Shown one piece after another: positions 1 to 9,177 of a DNA stretch of 64,000 nucleotides. The notes under the pieces are model-generated. The model saw only the letters and a program-made list of their open reading frames with translations. It ran no database searches and had not been told where the DNA came from. Positions within the stretch are counted from its first letter, which is position 1. Every line of letters starts with the position of its first letter. This DNA comes from Curtobacterium sp. MCBD17_035 (GTDB lineage: Bacteria; Actinomycetota; Actinomycetes; Actinomycetales; Microbacteriaceae), in the NCBI RefSeq assembly GCF_003234815.2, contig NZ_CP126279.1:496001-560000 (forward strand), in the 5' to 3' direction. The translations under genes were made by a program, and so were the position numbers.

Positions 1-75
1 GAAGCGGTCCCCGGTCTCGGGGTGCCACCGGAGTCCCGCCTCGCGCAGGGTCCGGGCCAGGTCGACGCTGATCAT
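1..75 (-). CDS. Partial hypothetical protein (N-terminal 25 residues only)
   Basis: Only the first 25 codons lie in the window. They read from an ATG at 75-73 down to position 1 with no stop, starting MISVDLARTL and ending around WHPETGDRF. That is too little to name a family, although a short cytosolic hypothetical protein of actinobacteria is likely. The upstream hexamer CATGGT (82-87, read on the minus strand) ends exactly 6 bases before the ATG, the spacing seen at many leaderless starts in this window. The gene diverges from the mannosidase at 323. Confidence 0.5.
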   Translation of the reverse strand, partial: MISVDLARTLREAGLRWHPETGDRF

Positions 76-322
76 GGCTCCACCATGCCACGCGGTGGTG
101 GATCCGGACTCGGGTGCTGCCGACCGCCGGTACACGGAGTCTGACGGAGTGTCGTGGACGCAGGGACTAACATTCCGTCGCAGCTCAAGGCGGCGTCCCC
201 GGGAGGTCCGGGGACCGCGCCGCAAGGTGACGACGACCGGAGCGGTGGGGGCCCGACGCGGCCGATGCCGCACCGTGTCCCGACCGCCGGCACCGCAGCG
301 CGGGGCCGAGAGAAGGACCCAG

Positions 323-3139
323 ATGACCCTCGAACGCGAGGAACTGCGAACCGACTGGACCGCCATGCTCGCGGAGGACGCCACGAGCGGGGTGCCCACG
401 GGCCTCCCGGCAGGGGTCCGCGGCACGGCGATCCCGGCGACGGTGCCGGGGCAGATCCACACGGACCTGGAGCGTGTGGGCCTCGTGCCCGACCCGACGC
501 GCAACCGCGACGAGGAGCTCGTGCGCTGGGTCGGCCAGGCCGACTGGGCGTACCGGCGGCGGATCGACGTCGACCCGCGCGGACACGACCGGGTCGACCT
601 CGTCGCGGACGGTCTCGACACGGTGGCGTCGCTGTCCCTCGACGGCGTGTCGATCGGGTCGACACGGAACATGCACCGGCGCTACCGGTTCGACCTGCGG
701 GACCGGACCGGGGGCACGAACGAACGCACGGACCGCGAGCTCGAGATCCTGTTCGAGTCGCCCTACCGCGAGACCGAGCGCATGGCGGACCGGTTCGGCA
801 GCATGCCCGGCCCCTACGACGAGCCGTTCGCGTACGTGCGGAAGATGGCGTCGAACTTCGGCTGGGACTGGGGCCTGACGTGCGTGACGAGCGGACCCTG
901 GCGGCCGATCGCGATCGAGCGCTGGTCGACCGCCCGGCTGCGCGACGTTCGTCCACTCGTCGACGTCGAGGCGGGCGAGGGCGTCCTCGACGCGCACATC
1001 GCGATCGAACGCTCCGGTCCGACGCCGGCCGGTGCGACGACGGCGGACCGCGACCACGACGGTGAGGACGACGACCTCGTGCTCGTCGTCACGGTGTCCG
1101 GGCACGACACGAAGCAGCGGTCGCGGGTGACGGTGACACCGAAGGAGGACGAGGCCGTCGTGACGGTCCGGATCCCCGACGCGCGGCTCTGGTGGCCCCG
1201 GGGGTACGGCGAGCAGGCGCTGTACGACGTCGAGGTGCAGGTGCAGACCACCGACGGCGAGGTCCTCGACCGCGACGTGTTCCGGACGGGCTTCCGGTCC
1301 CTCCGGGTCGACACCGAGCCCGACGCCACCGGCCGCCCGTTCACGATCGTGGTGAACGGCGTGCCGATCGACGTGCGCGGGGTGAACTGGATCCCCGACG
1401 ACGTCATCGTGTCCCGGGTTGACCGTGCCCGGTACGCCGCGCGGCTCGCCCAGGCGACGGCGTGCAACGCGAACCTCGTGCGGGTGTGGGGCGGCGGCGT
1501 GTACGAGTCGCGGGACTTCTACGAGGAGTGCGACGCCCGGGGCCTGCTCGTGTGGCAGGACTTCCTGTTCGCCTGCTCCGCGTACCCCGAGGGCGAGCCC
1601 ATGCGCTCCGAGGTCATCGCCGAGGCCCGGGACAACGTGGCGCGCCTGAGCCGGCACCCGAGCCTGGTCGTCTGGAACGGCAACAACGAGAACATCTGGC
1701 TCCACGACGACATGGGCTGGGCGGCGGAGCTCGGTGACCGACCGTGGGGCCTCGACTACTACCTGGACCTGCTGCCGACCATCGTCGACGCGGTGGACCC
1801 GTCGCGCTTCTACACGGCGGCGAGCCCCTGGTCCGGCGACGAGCGCGTGTACGCGAACGACGTCGACCACGAGACCCACCACTCGTGGCAGGTCTGGAAC
1901 CAGATCGGCGACGAGCACTACCGCGACAGCGTGCCGCGGTTCGTCAGCGAGTTCGGCTGGCAGGCACCCCCGCAGTGGCGGACGATCCGGGAGGCCGTCG
2001 ACGACGACCCGATGACCCCGACGTCGCCCGGCGTGGTGCACCACCAGAAGGCCGAGGACGGCATGGGCAAGCTCGCCCGTGGCCTCGCGCCGCGGTTCCC
2101 CGTGCCGCAGGGCGACACCGACGACGTGTTCGACCGCTGGCACTACCTGACGCAGCTGCAGCAGACCCGGGCCATCGCGACGGGTGTGGAGCACTGGCGC
2201 ACGCACTGGCCGCACAACACGGGCGTCGTGGTGTGGCAGCTCAACGACCTGTGGCCGGTCGCGTCGTGGTCGGCCGTCGACGGCGCCGGACGTCCGAAGC
2301 CCCTGTTCCACGAGCTGCGCCGCCTGTACGACGACGTGCTCCTGGCGATCGTGCCGATCGAGCCACCCGCGGCGGGGGAGCGGGACCGGCCCCTCGACGG
2401 ACGGGACCGTGCCGCCGACCCGGGAGGCGCGCACCCCGCGACCCTGTCCCTCCCCGTCCCCGGGGCGGCCGACCCCGCCACCGAGCCGGGCCGTCCGACG
2501 GTCGGCAGCGACGAGGAGGCCCTCGGGGACCTCGCGGACACCGCGGTCATCGACCCCGGGACCGTGCGCGGACGACGACGCGACCGGGAGGCGGACCGCC
2601 GCGTGCCCGTCGAGATCGCGATCCGGTCCTCCCGGCGGGGACTGACGACCACGGTGCGGGTGCGACGGATCGACATGTCCGGACGGATCCTGCAAGAGGT
2701 CGTCCTGCCGGTCGAGCTCGCCGGACCGGGCGTGCTGCGGCTCGCGGTGCCCGACCACGTCGGTGTCGTCGACGACCCCGCCGAGGAGCTCATCGTGGCG
2801 GACATGGACTGGCGCCGGGCGGTGTGGACGCCCCTGCCGGACCAGGAGATGCACTGGCGGCCGGCCGAGTACCGCGTGTGGGTCGAGGACGCCGCGTCGG
2901 GGTCGGTGCTCACGGTCGAGGCGCAGGGGCTCGTCCGCGACCTGCTCGTCCAGCCCGACCGGGTGAGTCCGACGGGCCGCGTCGACCGCGGGTTCATGAC
3001 GCTGCTGCCGGGGGAGCGCGTGCCCTTCCGGCTCGACGGCGTCCGGGCCGACCGGAGCGCCGAGCTCGTGCGGGCGCCCGTGCTGCTCACGCTCGACCGG
3101 GTGCTCGCGGACGAGGCCGCGGCCGCCAGTACCCGCTAG
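323..3139 (+). CDS. Glycoside hydrolase family 2 beta-mannosidase
   Basis: Predicted exo-acting beta-mannosidase that removes terminal beta-D-mannose from manno-oligosaccharides; with no signal peptide it should act in the cytosol. The start at 323 is chosen over upstream in-frame ATGs because AGAAGGA sits just ahead of it and the upstream residues are arginine-rich noise. The 938-residue product has the GH2 order of sugar-binding, immunoglobulin-like and TIM-barrel domains. The acid/base glutamate is E456 in VVWNGNNENIW and the nucleophile is E543 in RFVSEFGWQ. An acidic, low-complexity stretch around codons 690-760 looks like an expanded linker before the C-terminal beta-domains. No transporter or regulator is adjacent, so its substrate supply is not evident here. 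Confidence 0.9.
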   Translation: MTLEREELRTDWTAMLAEDATSGVPTGLPAGVRGTAIPATVPGQIHTDLERVGLVPDPTRNRDEELVRWVGQADWAYRRRIDVDPRGHDRVDLVADGLDTVASLSLDGVSIGSTRNMHRRYRFDLRDRTGGTNERTDRELEILFESPYRETERMADRFGSMPGPYDEPFAYVRKMASNFGWDWGLTCVTSGPWRPIAIERWSTARLRDVRPLVDVEAGEGVLDAHIAIERSGPTPAGATTADRDHDGEDDDLVLVVTVSGHDTKQRSRVTVTPKEDEAVVTVRIPDARLWWPRGYGEQALYDVEVQVQTTDGEVLDRDVFRTGFRSLRVDTEPDATGRPFTIVVNGVPIDVRGVNWIPDDVIVSRVDRARYAARLAQATACNANLVRVWGGGVYESRDFYEECDARGLLVWQDFLFACSAYPEGEPMRSEVIAEARDNVARLSRHPSLVVWNGNNENIWLHDDMGWAAELGDRPWGLDYYLDLLPTIVDAVDPSRFYTAASPWSGDERVYANDVDHETHHSWQVWNQIGDEHYRDSVPRFVSEFGWQAPPQWRTIREAVDDDPMTPTSPGVVHHQKAEDGMGKLARGLAPRFPVPQGDTDDVFDRWHYLTQLQQTRAIATGVEHWRTHWPHNTGVVVWQLNDLWPVASWSAVDGAGRPKPLFHELRRLYDDVLLAIVPIEPPAAGERDRPLDGRDRAADPGGAHPATLSLPVPGAADPATEPGRPTVGSDEEALGDLADTAVIDPGTVRGRRRDREADRRVPVEIAIRSSRRGLTTTVRVRRIDMSGRILQEVVLPVELAGPGVLRLAVPDHVGVVDDPAEELIVADMDWRRAVWTPLPDQEMHWRPAEYRVWVEDAASGSVLTVEAQGLVRDLLVQPDRVSPTGRVDRGFMTLLPGERVPFRLDGVRADRSAELVRAPVLLTLDRVLADEAAAASTR

Positions 3140-3146
3140 CCCGGGC

Positions 3147-3180
3147 GGCACCGAGCCTGTCCTGAGAGCATCCCGGTGCC
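3147..3180. terminator. Weak hairpin after the mannosidase gene
   Basis: GGCACCG (3147-3153) pairs perfectly with CGGTGCC (3174-3180) about 8 bases after the stop codon. The stem is only 7 bp and there is no T-tract, so terminator function is uncertain. Confidence 0.3.
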
Positions 3181-3286
3181 ACTGGGCTTCCGGGCGAGGC
3201 GGCGTTACCATGGAGCATCACGGACTCCCCGGGGTCGCTTCGACGGCGATGCGCTCCCGACGAGTTCCAGACAAGGAGTGGACATC

Positions 3287-3562
3287 ATGTTCCAGGGCCT
3301 CACCGGCATCCACCTGATCATCATCCTCGGCATCATCGTGCTGCTGTTCGGTGCGACGAAGCTGCCGGCCCTCGCCAAGGGTCTGGGGCAGTCGATCACC
3401 ATCTTCAAGAAGGAGATGGAGACCAACCACGACGCTCCGACCACGACGACCACGACCGCGACGGCGGCGCCGCAGGCCGGCACCACGCAGCCGACCGTGC
3501 AGCAGGAGCCGGTCCTCAACCCGACCCCGTCGGTCCAGCCGCAGTCGGACCACCGCGTCTGA
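3287..3562 (+). CDS. tatA: Sec-independent protein translocase subunit TatA
   Basis: Small pore-forming subunit of the twin-arginine export system, which moves folded proteins across the cytoplasmic membrane. The 91-residue product starts at the ATG at 3287, 8 bases after an AAGGAG ribosome site. It has one N-terminal membrane helix (about residues 7-26, GIHLIIILGIIVLLFGATKL), the hinge, an amphipathic helix (ALAKGLGQSITIFKKEME), and a T/A/Q/P-rich tail typical of actinobacterial TatA. tatB and tatC are not adjacent, which is normal for this group. The box TACCAT at 3206-3211 may be its -10 element. Confidence 0.93.
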   Translation: MFQGLTGIHLIIILGIIVLLFGATKLPALAKGLGQSITIFKKEMETNHDAPTTTTTTATAAPQAGTTQPTVQQEPVLNPTPSVQPQSDHRV

Positions 3563-3631
3563 GACACCGCGTCCGGGTCGCCGCGCGCGGCCCGCTGCTC
3601 TGCCCCACCGGCACCGCCGGAGGACTCCCAG

Positions 3632-3690
3632 CCCCGGGACCGAGACCGCCGCAGCCTCTGTGAGGCGCGGCGGTCTCGTCGTTCCCGGGG
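3632..3690. terminator. Long hairpin between tatA and the SDR gene
   Basis: The arm at 3632-3651 (CCCCGGGACCGAGACCGCCG) faces CGGCGGTCTCG followed by TTCCCGGGG at 3668-3690. The stem has about 18 paired positions with one small bulge. It lies between tatA and the next same-strand gene, as expected of a tatA terminator. Confidence 0.6.
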
Positions 3691-3739
3691 ATAGCGTCGG
3701 TGGCGGTGCCCGACGCGTGGGCGCCGAGAGGAGGCCCCC

Positions 3740-4591
3740 ATGGGCAAGGTGTGGTTCATCACGGGCACGTCCCGCGGACTCGGCCGTGAGTTCGCCCTCG
3801 CCGCCCTGGGGCGCGGTGACCGGGTCGCGGCGACGGCGCGCGACGCGGCGACGCTCGACGACGTGGTGGCCGCCTACGGCGACGCGGTCCTGCCGCTGAC
3901 GCTCGACGTCACCGACCGCGCACAGGTCGACGACGCGGTCCGCCGCGCGCACGAACGATTCGGACGCCTCGACGTGGTGGTCAACAACGCCGGGTACGGC
4001 CACTTCGGGTTCGTCGAGGAGCTCACCGACGCCGAGCTCCAGGACCAGCTCGACACGAACCTGTTCGGGGTGCTGCACGTGACACAGGCGGTGCTCCCGA
4101 TCCTGCGGGCGCAGGGCTCCGGTCACATCGTGCAGATCTCGACGATCGGCGGCATCGCGGCGTTCCCGATGATCGGGGCGTACCACGCGTCGAAGTGGGC
4201 GCTCGAGGGGCTGACCGAGGCCCTCGCGCAGGAGGTGCGCGGCTTCGGCGTCGACGTGACGCTCGTCGAGCCCGGCGGGTTCTCGACGGACTGGGCCGGG
4301 TCGAGCGCCCGGCACTCCGCGCCCCTGCCGGCGTACGACGGGCTCCGTGAGCAGGTCCTCGCGGGGCGGACCGCCGCGAGTGCCGGCCGGGGTGACCCCA
4401 CGGCGACCGGGGCGGCGCTGCTCCGCATCGTCGACGCCGACGACAAGCCCCTGCGGGTGCTGTTCGGGGAGCAGCCGACGCACCTCGTCAAGACGCTCTA
4501 CGCCGACCGCCTGCGGACCTGGGTGGAGTGGGAGCCGGTGTCGCTCGCTGCGCAGGGCGGGACGCACGCCGGCGAGCCGGCCGCCGGATGA
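3740..4591 (+). CDS. Short-chain dehydrogenase/reductase (SDR family)
   Basis: Classical SDR oxidoreductase of 283 residues using NAD(P)H; the substrate cannot be read from sequence. The Rossmann motif TGTSRGLG (residues 8-15), NNAG (82-85) and the catalytic tetrad N107, S134, Y148 and K152 are all present. The motif resembles the 'oxidoreductase, SDR family' group related to 17-beta-hydroxysteroid dehydrogenases. A GAGAGGAGG ribosome site precedes the ATG. The stop overlaps the start of the downstream efflux pump (ATGA, 4588-4591), so the two are translationally coupled and may handle the same toxic compound. Confidence 0.88.
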   Translation: MGKVWFITGTSRGLGREFALAALGRGDRVAATARDAATLDDVVAAYGDAVLPLTLDVTDRAQVDDAVRRAHERFGRLDVVVNNAGYGHFGFVEELTDAELQDQLDTNLFGVLHVTQAVLPILRAQGSGHIVQISTIGGIAAFPMIGAYHASKWALEGLTEALAQEVRGFGVDVTLVEPGGFSTDWAGSSARHSAPLPAYDGLREQVLAGRTAASAGRGDPTATGAALLRIVDADDKPLRVLFGEQPTHLVKTLYADRLRTWVEWEPVSLAAQGGTHAGEPAAG

Positions 4592-6099
4592 CCGACGGGG
4601 CCGGCGGATCCGGCGCCTCCGACGCGTCCGACGCGTCCGACGGATCCGGCGCGTCCGGCGCGTCCGGCGCGTCCGGCAGCGTCGACGCCGATCGGCCGGG
4701 AGGCCCGGCACCGCTTCACCGCGATCGTCGCGTCGTGCTCGTGGTCGCGGTCCTCGCCACGTTCGTCGTCGGCCTCGACAGCAGCGTCGTGAACGTCGCC
4801 CTGCCGTCGATCGGCCGGGAGCTCGGCGGTGGGATCGTCGTGCAGCAGTGGACGGTCGACGCCTACCTCGTGACCCTCGGGGCGCTCATCCTGGTCGCGG
4901 GCTCGGTGTCCGACCTCGTCGGGCGGGTCCGGGTCGTCACCTGGGGACTCGTCCTGTTCGGGCTCGCGTCGGTCGCCTGTGCGATCGCCCCGACGGGCGG
5001 CGTGCTCGTGGGCGCGCGGGCCGTGCAGGGCGTCGGGGGCGCGCTCGTGACGCCGAGTTCGCTCGCGCTCGTCATCGCCGCGTACCGGGGTGCGGCACGG
5101 GCCCGGGCGATCGGCACGTGGACGGCGTGGTCGAGCGCGTCGGTCATCGCCGGGCCCGTGATCGGTGGGGTCGTGGTGGACTCGATCGGCTGGCGCTGGG
5201 TGTTCGTCCTCACGGCGGCGCCGATCGCGGTGACGATCCCGCTCGTCCGTCGGGTCACCGGGGACGTGCGCGCGACGGACCGGCCCGCGATCGACGTCGT
5301 GGGTGCCGGCCTCGCCGTGCTCGGGGTGGGGGCGCTCGTCCTCGGTCTCATCGAGCAGGAACGCCTCGGATGGGCGTCGCCGCTCGTGGTCGTCGCACTC
5401 GCCGTCGGGGTGGGGGCGCTCGCCGTGTTCGTGCCGTGGGAGCGCCGCGTGGCGGCCCCGTTGCTGCCCCTCGACCTGTTCCGTGCCCGGTCGTTCACGG
5501 TCGGGAACCTCACGACGCTCGCGGTCTACGGCGCGCTCGGCCTGTCCGGGTTCACGGTGACGCTGTTCCTGCAGGAGGTCTGGGGGCTCTCCGCCTGGCT
5601 GGCGGGCGTGGCCACCCTGCCCCCGACGCTCGTGCTGCTCGGGTTCTCCACGACGGTCGGGCGGTGGTCCGGCCGCACGGGGCCCCGGTGGTTCATGGCG
5701 GGCGGCCCGGTGCTCGCGGGGCTCGGCGTCCTGGTCATGCTCGGCGCCGGGGACCGCCCGCGGTACTTCGCGACCGTGTTCCCGGGCATGCTCCTCATGG
5801 GTGTCGGGTTGACCCTCATGGTGGCGCCGTTGACGAGCGCCGTGCTCGGGTCCGTCGCGGAGACGCGGGCGGGTGTCGGCTCGGCCGTGAACAACGCGGT
5901 CGCCCGGATCGCGAGCCTGGTGCTCGTGGCCCTGGCGGGGGTCGTGCTCGGCGCCGACGGCATGAGCGTGGCCGGCTTCCACCGCGCGGTCGTCGTCATG
6001 GCCGCGTTGCTCGTGGCGGGCGGCACCGTGTCGGCGATCGGCATCAGGAACCCGCGCCGCGATCGCCCGACGCTGGCGGACGCGGTGCCGTCGGAGTAA
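4588..6099 (+). CDS. MFS efflux transporter, DHA2 (14-helix) type
   Basis: Predicted proton-driven drug exporter of 503 residues in the inner membrane. The start at 4588 forms an ATGA overlap with the SDR gene. After a 45-residue Gly/Ser/Ala/Asp-rich leader of near-repeats (SDAS, SGAS units) come about 14 hydrophobic helices. Hallmarks are the N-terminal [13 protein letters not shown] segment, the loop [26 protein letters not shown] and the exporter motif [16 protein letters not shown], all typical of EmrB/QacA-like pumps. The leader is encoded by imperfect 9-base tandem repeats and could vary in length without breaking frame. The substrate is unknown. The stop codon TAA lies inside the clpB promoter region. 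Confidence 0.87.
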   Translation: MTDGAGGSGASDASDASDGSGASGASGASGSVDADRPGGPAPLHRDRRVVLVVAVLATFVVGLDSSVVNVALPSIGRELGGGIVVQQWTVDAYLVTLGALILVAGSVSDLVGRVRVVTWGLVLFGLASVACAIAPTGGVLVGARAVQGVGGALVTPSSLALVIAAYRGAARARAIGTWTAWSSASVIAGPVIGGVVVDSIGWRWVFVLTAAPIAVTIPLVRRVTGDVRATDRPAIDVVGAGLAVLGVGALVLGLIEQERLGWASPLVVVALAVGVGALAVFVPWERRVAAPLLPLDLFRARSFTVGNLTTLAVYGALGLSGFTVTLFLQEVWGLSAWLAGVATLPPTLVLLGFSTTVGRWSGRTGPRWFMAGGPVLAGLGVLVMLGAGDRPRYFATVFPGMLLMGVGLTLMVAPLTSAVLGSVAETRAGVGSAVNNAVARIASLVLVALAGVVLGADGMSVAGFHRAVVVMAALLVAGGTVSAIGIRNPRRDRPTLADAVPSE

Positions 6100-6100
6100 A

Positions 6101-6121
6101 CTTGAGTCAACAGGACTCAAG
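6101..6121. promoter_or_regulatory. HAIR operator (HspR-binding site) upstream of clpB
   Basis: A perfect inverted repeat CTTGAGT-N7-ACTCAAG, identical to the HspR-associated inverted repeat that represses clpB and dnaK operons in streptomycetes and mycobacteria. It starts 1 base after the MFS stop. It overlaps a TAAACT hexamer (6097-6102) that could be the -10 box, so bound HspR would block transcription of clpB until heat stress. Confidence 0.93.
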
Positions 6122-6172
6122 GTGCCGGAACCACCGCACCAGGACATCAGGACCACAGGAAAGGACGCCCCC

Positions 6173-8341
6173 ATGGCCAACCTGCAGGGCGCTCCCGCGT
6201 CGCAAGAGCAGCAGAAGACCGCACTCGAGCAGTACGGCGTCGACCTCACGGCGATCGCGCGGAGCGGCAAGCTCGACCCGGTGATCGGACGCGACTCGGA
6301 GATCCGCCGGATCTCGCAGGTGCTCACGCGCCGGACCAAGAACAACCCCGTGCTCATCGGCGAGCCCGGCGTCGGCAAGACCGCCGTCGTCGAGGGGCTC
6401 GCGCAGCGCATCGTCGCCGGTGACGTCGCCGACAGCCTCAAGGACAAGCGGCTCGTCTCGCTCGACCTCGCCGCGCTCGTCGCCGGGGCCAAGTACCGCG
6501 GCGAGTTCGAGGAGCGCCTCAAGGCCGTCCTCAAGGAGATCGACGACTCCGACGGCCAGGTCATCACGTTCATCGACGAACTCCACACGCTCATGGGCGC
6601 CGGCGGGGGCGAGGGCTCCGTGGCCGCCGCGAACATGCTGAAGCCGATGCTCGCCCGCGGTGAGCTCCGCCTGATCGGGGCGACCACGCTCGACGAGTAC
6701 CGCGAGTACATCGAGAAGGACGCCGCGCTCGAACGCCGGTTCCAGCAGGTGTACGTCGGTGAGCCGAGCGTCGAGGACACCGTCGCGATCCTCCGTGGGC
6801 TCAAGGAGCGCTACGAGGCGCACCACAAGGTCACGATCGCCGACTCCGCCCTCGTCGCCGCCGCGGCCCTGAGCGACCGCTACATCACCGGTCGGCAGCT
6901 GCCCGACAAGGCCATCGACCTCATCGACGAGGCCGCGTCGCGCCTCCGGATGGAGATCGACTCGAGCCCCGTCGAGATCGACGAGCTGAAGCGGAGCGTC
7001 GACCGCCTCATGCTCGAGGAGTTCGCGCTCAAGAAGGAGAAGGACGACGCCTCGAAGGACCGCCTCGAGAAGCTCCGCGCCGACCTCGTGGAGCGGCAGG
7101 AGCGCCTGACAGAACTGCAGCAGCGCTGGGAGCTCGAGCGGGCCTCCCTGAACCGCGTCGGCGAACTGAAGACCCGGCTCGACGACCTCCGCATGCAGGC
7201 CGAGCGCGCCCAGCGCGAAGGCAACCTGGAGCGGGCCTCCCGGCTGCTCTACGGCGAGATCCCGGTGATCGAGCGGGAACTCGCGGAGGCCGAGCGCAAC
7301 GAGCCGGCCGGTCCGCAGATGGTGAACGACCGTGTGACCGACGAGGACATCGCCGCCGTCATCGCCGCGTGGACCGGCATCCCCATGGGGCGGCTGCTCC
7401 AGGGCGAGACCGAGAAGCTCCTGCACCTCGAGACCGAACTCGGCAAGCGGATCATCGGTCAGCGCGAGGCCGTCACGGCCGTGTCCGAGGCCGTCCGGCG
7501 GTCCCGGGCGGGCATCTCCGACCCCGACCGCCCGACCGGGTCGTTCCTGTTCCTCGGCCCGACCGGCGTCGGCAAGACGGAGCTCGCGAAGGCGCTCGCC
7601 GACTTCCTGTTCGACGACGAGAAGGCCCTCGTCCGCATCGACATGAGCGAGTACGGCGAGAAGCACTCGGTCGCGCGACTCATCGGCGCCCCGCCCGGGT
7701 ACGTCGGGTACGAGGCCGGCGGCCAGCTCACCGAGGCCGTCCGTCGCCGCCCGTACTCCGTGATCCTGCTCGACGAGGTCGAGAAGGCGCACGCCGAGGT
7801 CTTCGACGTCCTGCTCCAGGTGCTCGACGACGGCCGTCTGACCGATGGTCAGGGCCGCACGGTGGACTTCCGGAACACGATCCTCGTGCTCACGTCGAAC
7901 CTCGGGTCGCAGTTCCTGACCGACCCGTCGCTCGGTGCCGCGGAGCGCGAGGAGTCCGTGCGCGCCATGGTGCAGCAGGCGTTCCGGCCGGAGTTCGTCA
8001 ACCGCCTCGACGACATCGTCGTGTTCCAGGCGCTGACGACCGACGACCTCGGTCAGATCGTGTCGCTCTCGGTCGACCGGCTCGCGACGCGGCTCACGGA
8101 CCGTCGGCTCGAGCTCGCGGTCACGCCCTCGGCCCGGACCTGGCTGGCGGAGCGCGGGTACGACCCGGTGTACGGCGCGCGGCCGCTGCGTCGCCTCATG
8201 CAGCGGCAGATCGACGACCAGCTCGCCCGGGCACTGCTGGCGGGCGACGTCCGCGACGGCGACACCGTCCGCGTCGACGTCGCCGACGACGGCGAGTCGC
8301 TGACGGTCGAGCCGTTCGTGGTGCCGGAGTTCGTCGAGTAG
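6173..8341 (+). CDS. clpB: ClpB-type disaggregase without N-terminal domain
   Basis: Hexameric AAA+ chaperone that, with DnaK, pulls proteins out of aggregates after heat stress. The ATG at 6173 follows AGGAAAGGA; an in-frame ATG at 6122 overlaps the HAIR site and is rejected. The 722 residues begin almost directly at the first nucleotide-binding domain: Walker A GEPGVGKT is at 63-70, and the second, GPTGVGKT, at 462-469. Between them is a coiled-coil M domain (about residues 275-390). Full ClpB is about 850-870 residues, so the substrate-binding Clp_N domain is absent. There is no IGF/IGL ClpP-docking loop after the second domain, which supports ClpB rather than ClpC or ClpA. Regulation by HspR follows from the upstream HAIR element. 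Confidence 0.93.
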   Translation: MANLQGAPASQEQQKTALEQYGVDLTAIARSGKLDPVIGRDSEIRRISQVLTRRTKNNPVLIGEPGVGKTAVVEGLAQRIVAGDVADSLKDKRLVSLDLAALVAGAKYRGEFEERLKAVLKEIDDSDGQVITFIDELHTLMGAGGGEGSVAAANMLKPMLARGELRLIGATTLDEYREYIEKDAALERRFQQVYVGEPSVEDTVAILRGLKERYEAHHKVTIADSALVAAAALSDRYITGRQLPDKAIDLIDEAASRLRMEIDSSPVEIDELKRSVDRLMLEEFALKKEKDDASKDRLEKLRADLVERQERLTELQQRWELERASLNRVGELKTRLDDLRMQAERAQREGNLERASRLLYGEIPVIERELAEAERNEPAGPQMVNDRVTDEDIAAVIAAWTGIPMGRLLQGETEKLLHLETELGKRIIGQREAVTAVSEAVRRSRAGISDPDRPTGSFLFLGPTGVGKTELAKALADFLFDDEKALVRIDMSEYGEKHSVARLIGAPPGYVGYEAGGQLTEAVRRRPYSVILLDEVEKAHAEVFDVLLQVLDDGRLTDGQGRTVDFRNTILVLTSNLGSQFLTDPSLGAAEREESVRAMVQQAFRPEFVNRLDDIVVFQALTTDDLGQIVSLSVDRLATRLTDRRLELAVTPSARTWLAERGYDPVYGARPLRRLMQRQIDDQLARALLAGDVRDGDTVRVDVADDGESLTVEPFVVPEFVE

Positions 8342-8352
8342 CGCTCGGCGGG

Positions 8353-8403
8353 ACGGACGGGAGGCGCGGGGTGCGGAGGACGCACGCCGCGCCTCCCGTC
8401 CGT
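8353..8403. terminator. Perfect 17-bp palindromic terminator (GGGAGGCGCGG family)
   Basis: ACGGACGGGAGGCGCGG (8353-8369) pairs base for base with its complement at 8387-8403 around a 17-base loop, 11 bases after clpB stops. Closely similar arms recur at 14794, 15614, 22122 and 31610. Confidence 0.75.
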
Positions 8404-8510
8404 GGTGCGGGTGACCGACACTGTGCCTCCCGGCGATCCGGCGGGTGAGACATCGCGTGGGCAGCGCCATGTCGTGTACGCGGAAGGCGCGGATCCCGGA
8501 CCCGGGGCCC

Positions 8511-8516
8511 TACCCT
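8511..8516 (+). promoter_or_regulatory. Candidate -10 box of a leaderless promoter
   Basis: TACCCT ends 7 bases before the response-regulator ATG at 8524. No ribosome-binding sequence lies between them, so transcription probably begins at or next to the ATG. Confidence 0.5.
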
Positions 8517-8523
8517 CCACGGG

Positions 8524-9177
8524 ATGCGGGTGCTGGTGGTGGATGACGAGCAGTCCCTCGCCGAGTTGATCGCCCGTGGGTTGGAACGGCAGGGGATGAC
8601 CGTCGACGTGGTGTTCCGCGGCGACGAGGCGGACGAACTCCTGGCGGTGAACGACTACGACGTCGTCGTCCTGGACCGCGACCTGCCCGGCCTCCACGGC
8701 GACGAGGTCGCTCGTCGGTGCACCGCCCGTGGTGGGTGCACGCGGGTGCTCATGCTGACCGCCGCGACGACCCTGGCGGACCGCGTGGCCGGGCTCGAGC
8801 TCGGCGCCGACGACTACCTGCCCAAGCCCTTCGAGTACCCGGAGCTCGTCGCGCGGGTGCGGGCGCTCGGCCGCCGGAGCGCCCCCGCTGCCCCGCCGGT
8901 GCTCGGGCACGACGGGATCGTGCTCGACACGAACCGGCTCATGGCCACCCGCGACGGGCGCCCGCTCGACCTGACGCCCAAGGAGTTCGGGCTGCTCGAG
9001 GTCCTCCTCCGGGCCGACGGCCGGTTGGTGAGCGCGGAGGAGCTGCTCGAGAAGGTGTGGGACGTCAACGTCGACCCGTTCACGTCCGCCGTGCGCGTGA
9101 CGATGTCGAAGCTCCGCCGCAAGCTCGGTGAGCCCGATCCGATCAGGACGGTGCCGGGCAAGGGGTACGCGCTGTGA
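8524..9177 (+). CDS. OmpR/PhoB-family response regulator
   Basis: DNA-binding partner of the downstream kinase; it probably controls this operon. The 217 residues hold a receiver domain with acidic pair D7-D8, phospho-acceptor D51 (VVLDRDLPG), T79 and K101 (LPKPF). A winged-helix output domain follows from about residue 122, with DLTPKEFGLLEVLL and a C-terminal RTVPGKGYAL strand. The start is the ATG at 8524, with no Shine-Dalgarno but a TACCCT box 7 bases upstream. The stop overlaps the kinase start (GTGA), and five further genes follow in the same direction. Confidence 0.92.
   Translation: MRVLVVDDEQSLAELIARGLERQGMTVDVVFRGDEADELLAVNDYDVVVLDRDLPGLHGDEVARRCTARGGCTRVLMLTAATTLADRVAGLELGADDYLPKPFEYPELVARVRALGRRSAPAAPPVLGHDGIVLDTNRLMATRDGRPLDLTPKEFGLLEVLLRADGRLVSAEELLEKVWDVNVDPFTSAVRVTMSKLRRKLGEPDPIRTVPGKGYAL

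Noticed and set aside
72-956. Arg/Ser-rich open frame at the left edge
   Set aside because: Antisense shadow of the mannosidase; composition is that of out-of-frame GC-rich sequence.
185-3211. Very long open frame antisense to the mannosidase
   Set aside because: High GC removes stop codons from the opposite strand; the product is Arg/His/Pro/Val-rich with no motifs, while the plus strand holds a complete GH2 enzyme.
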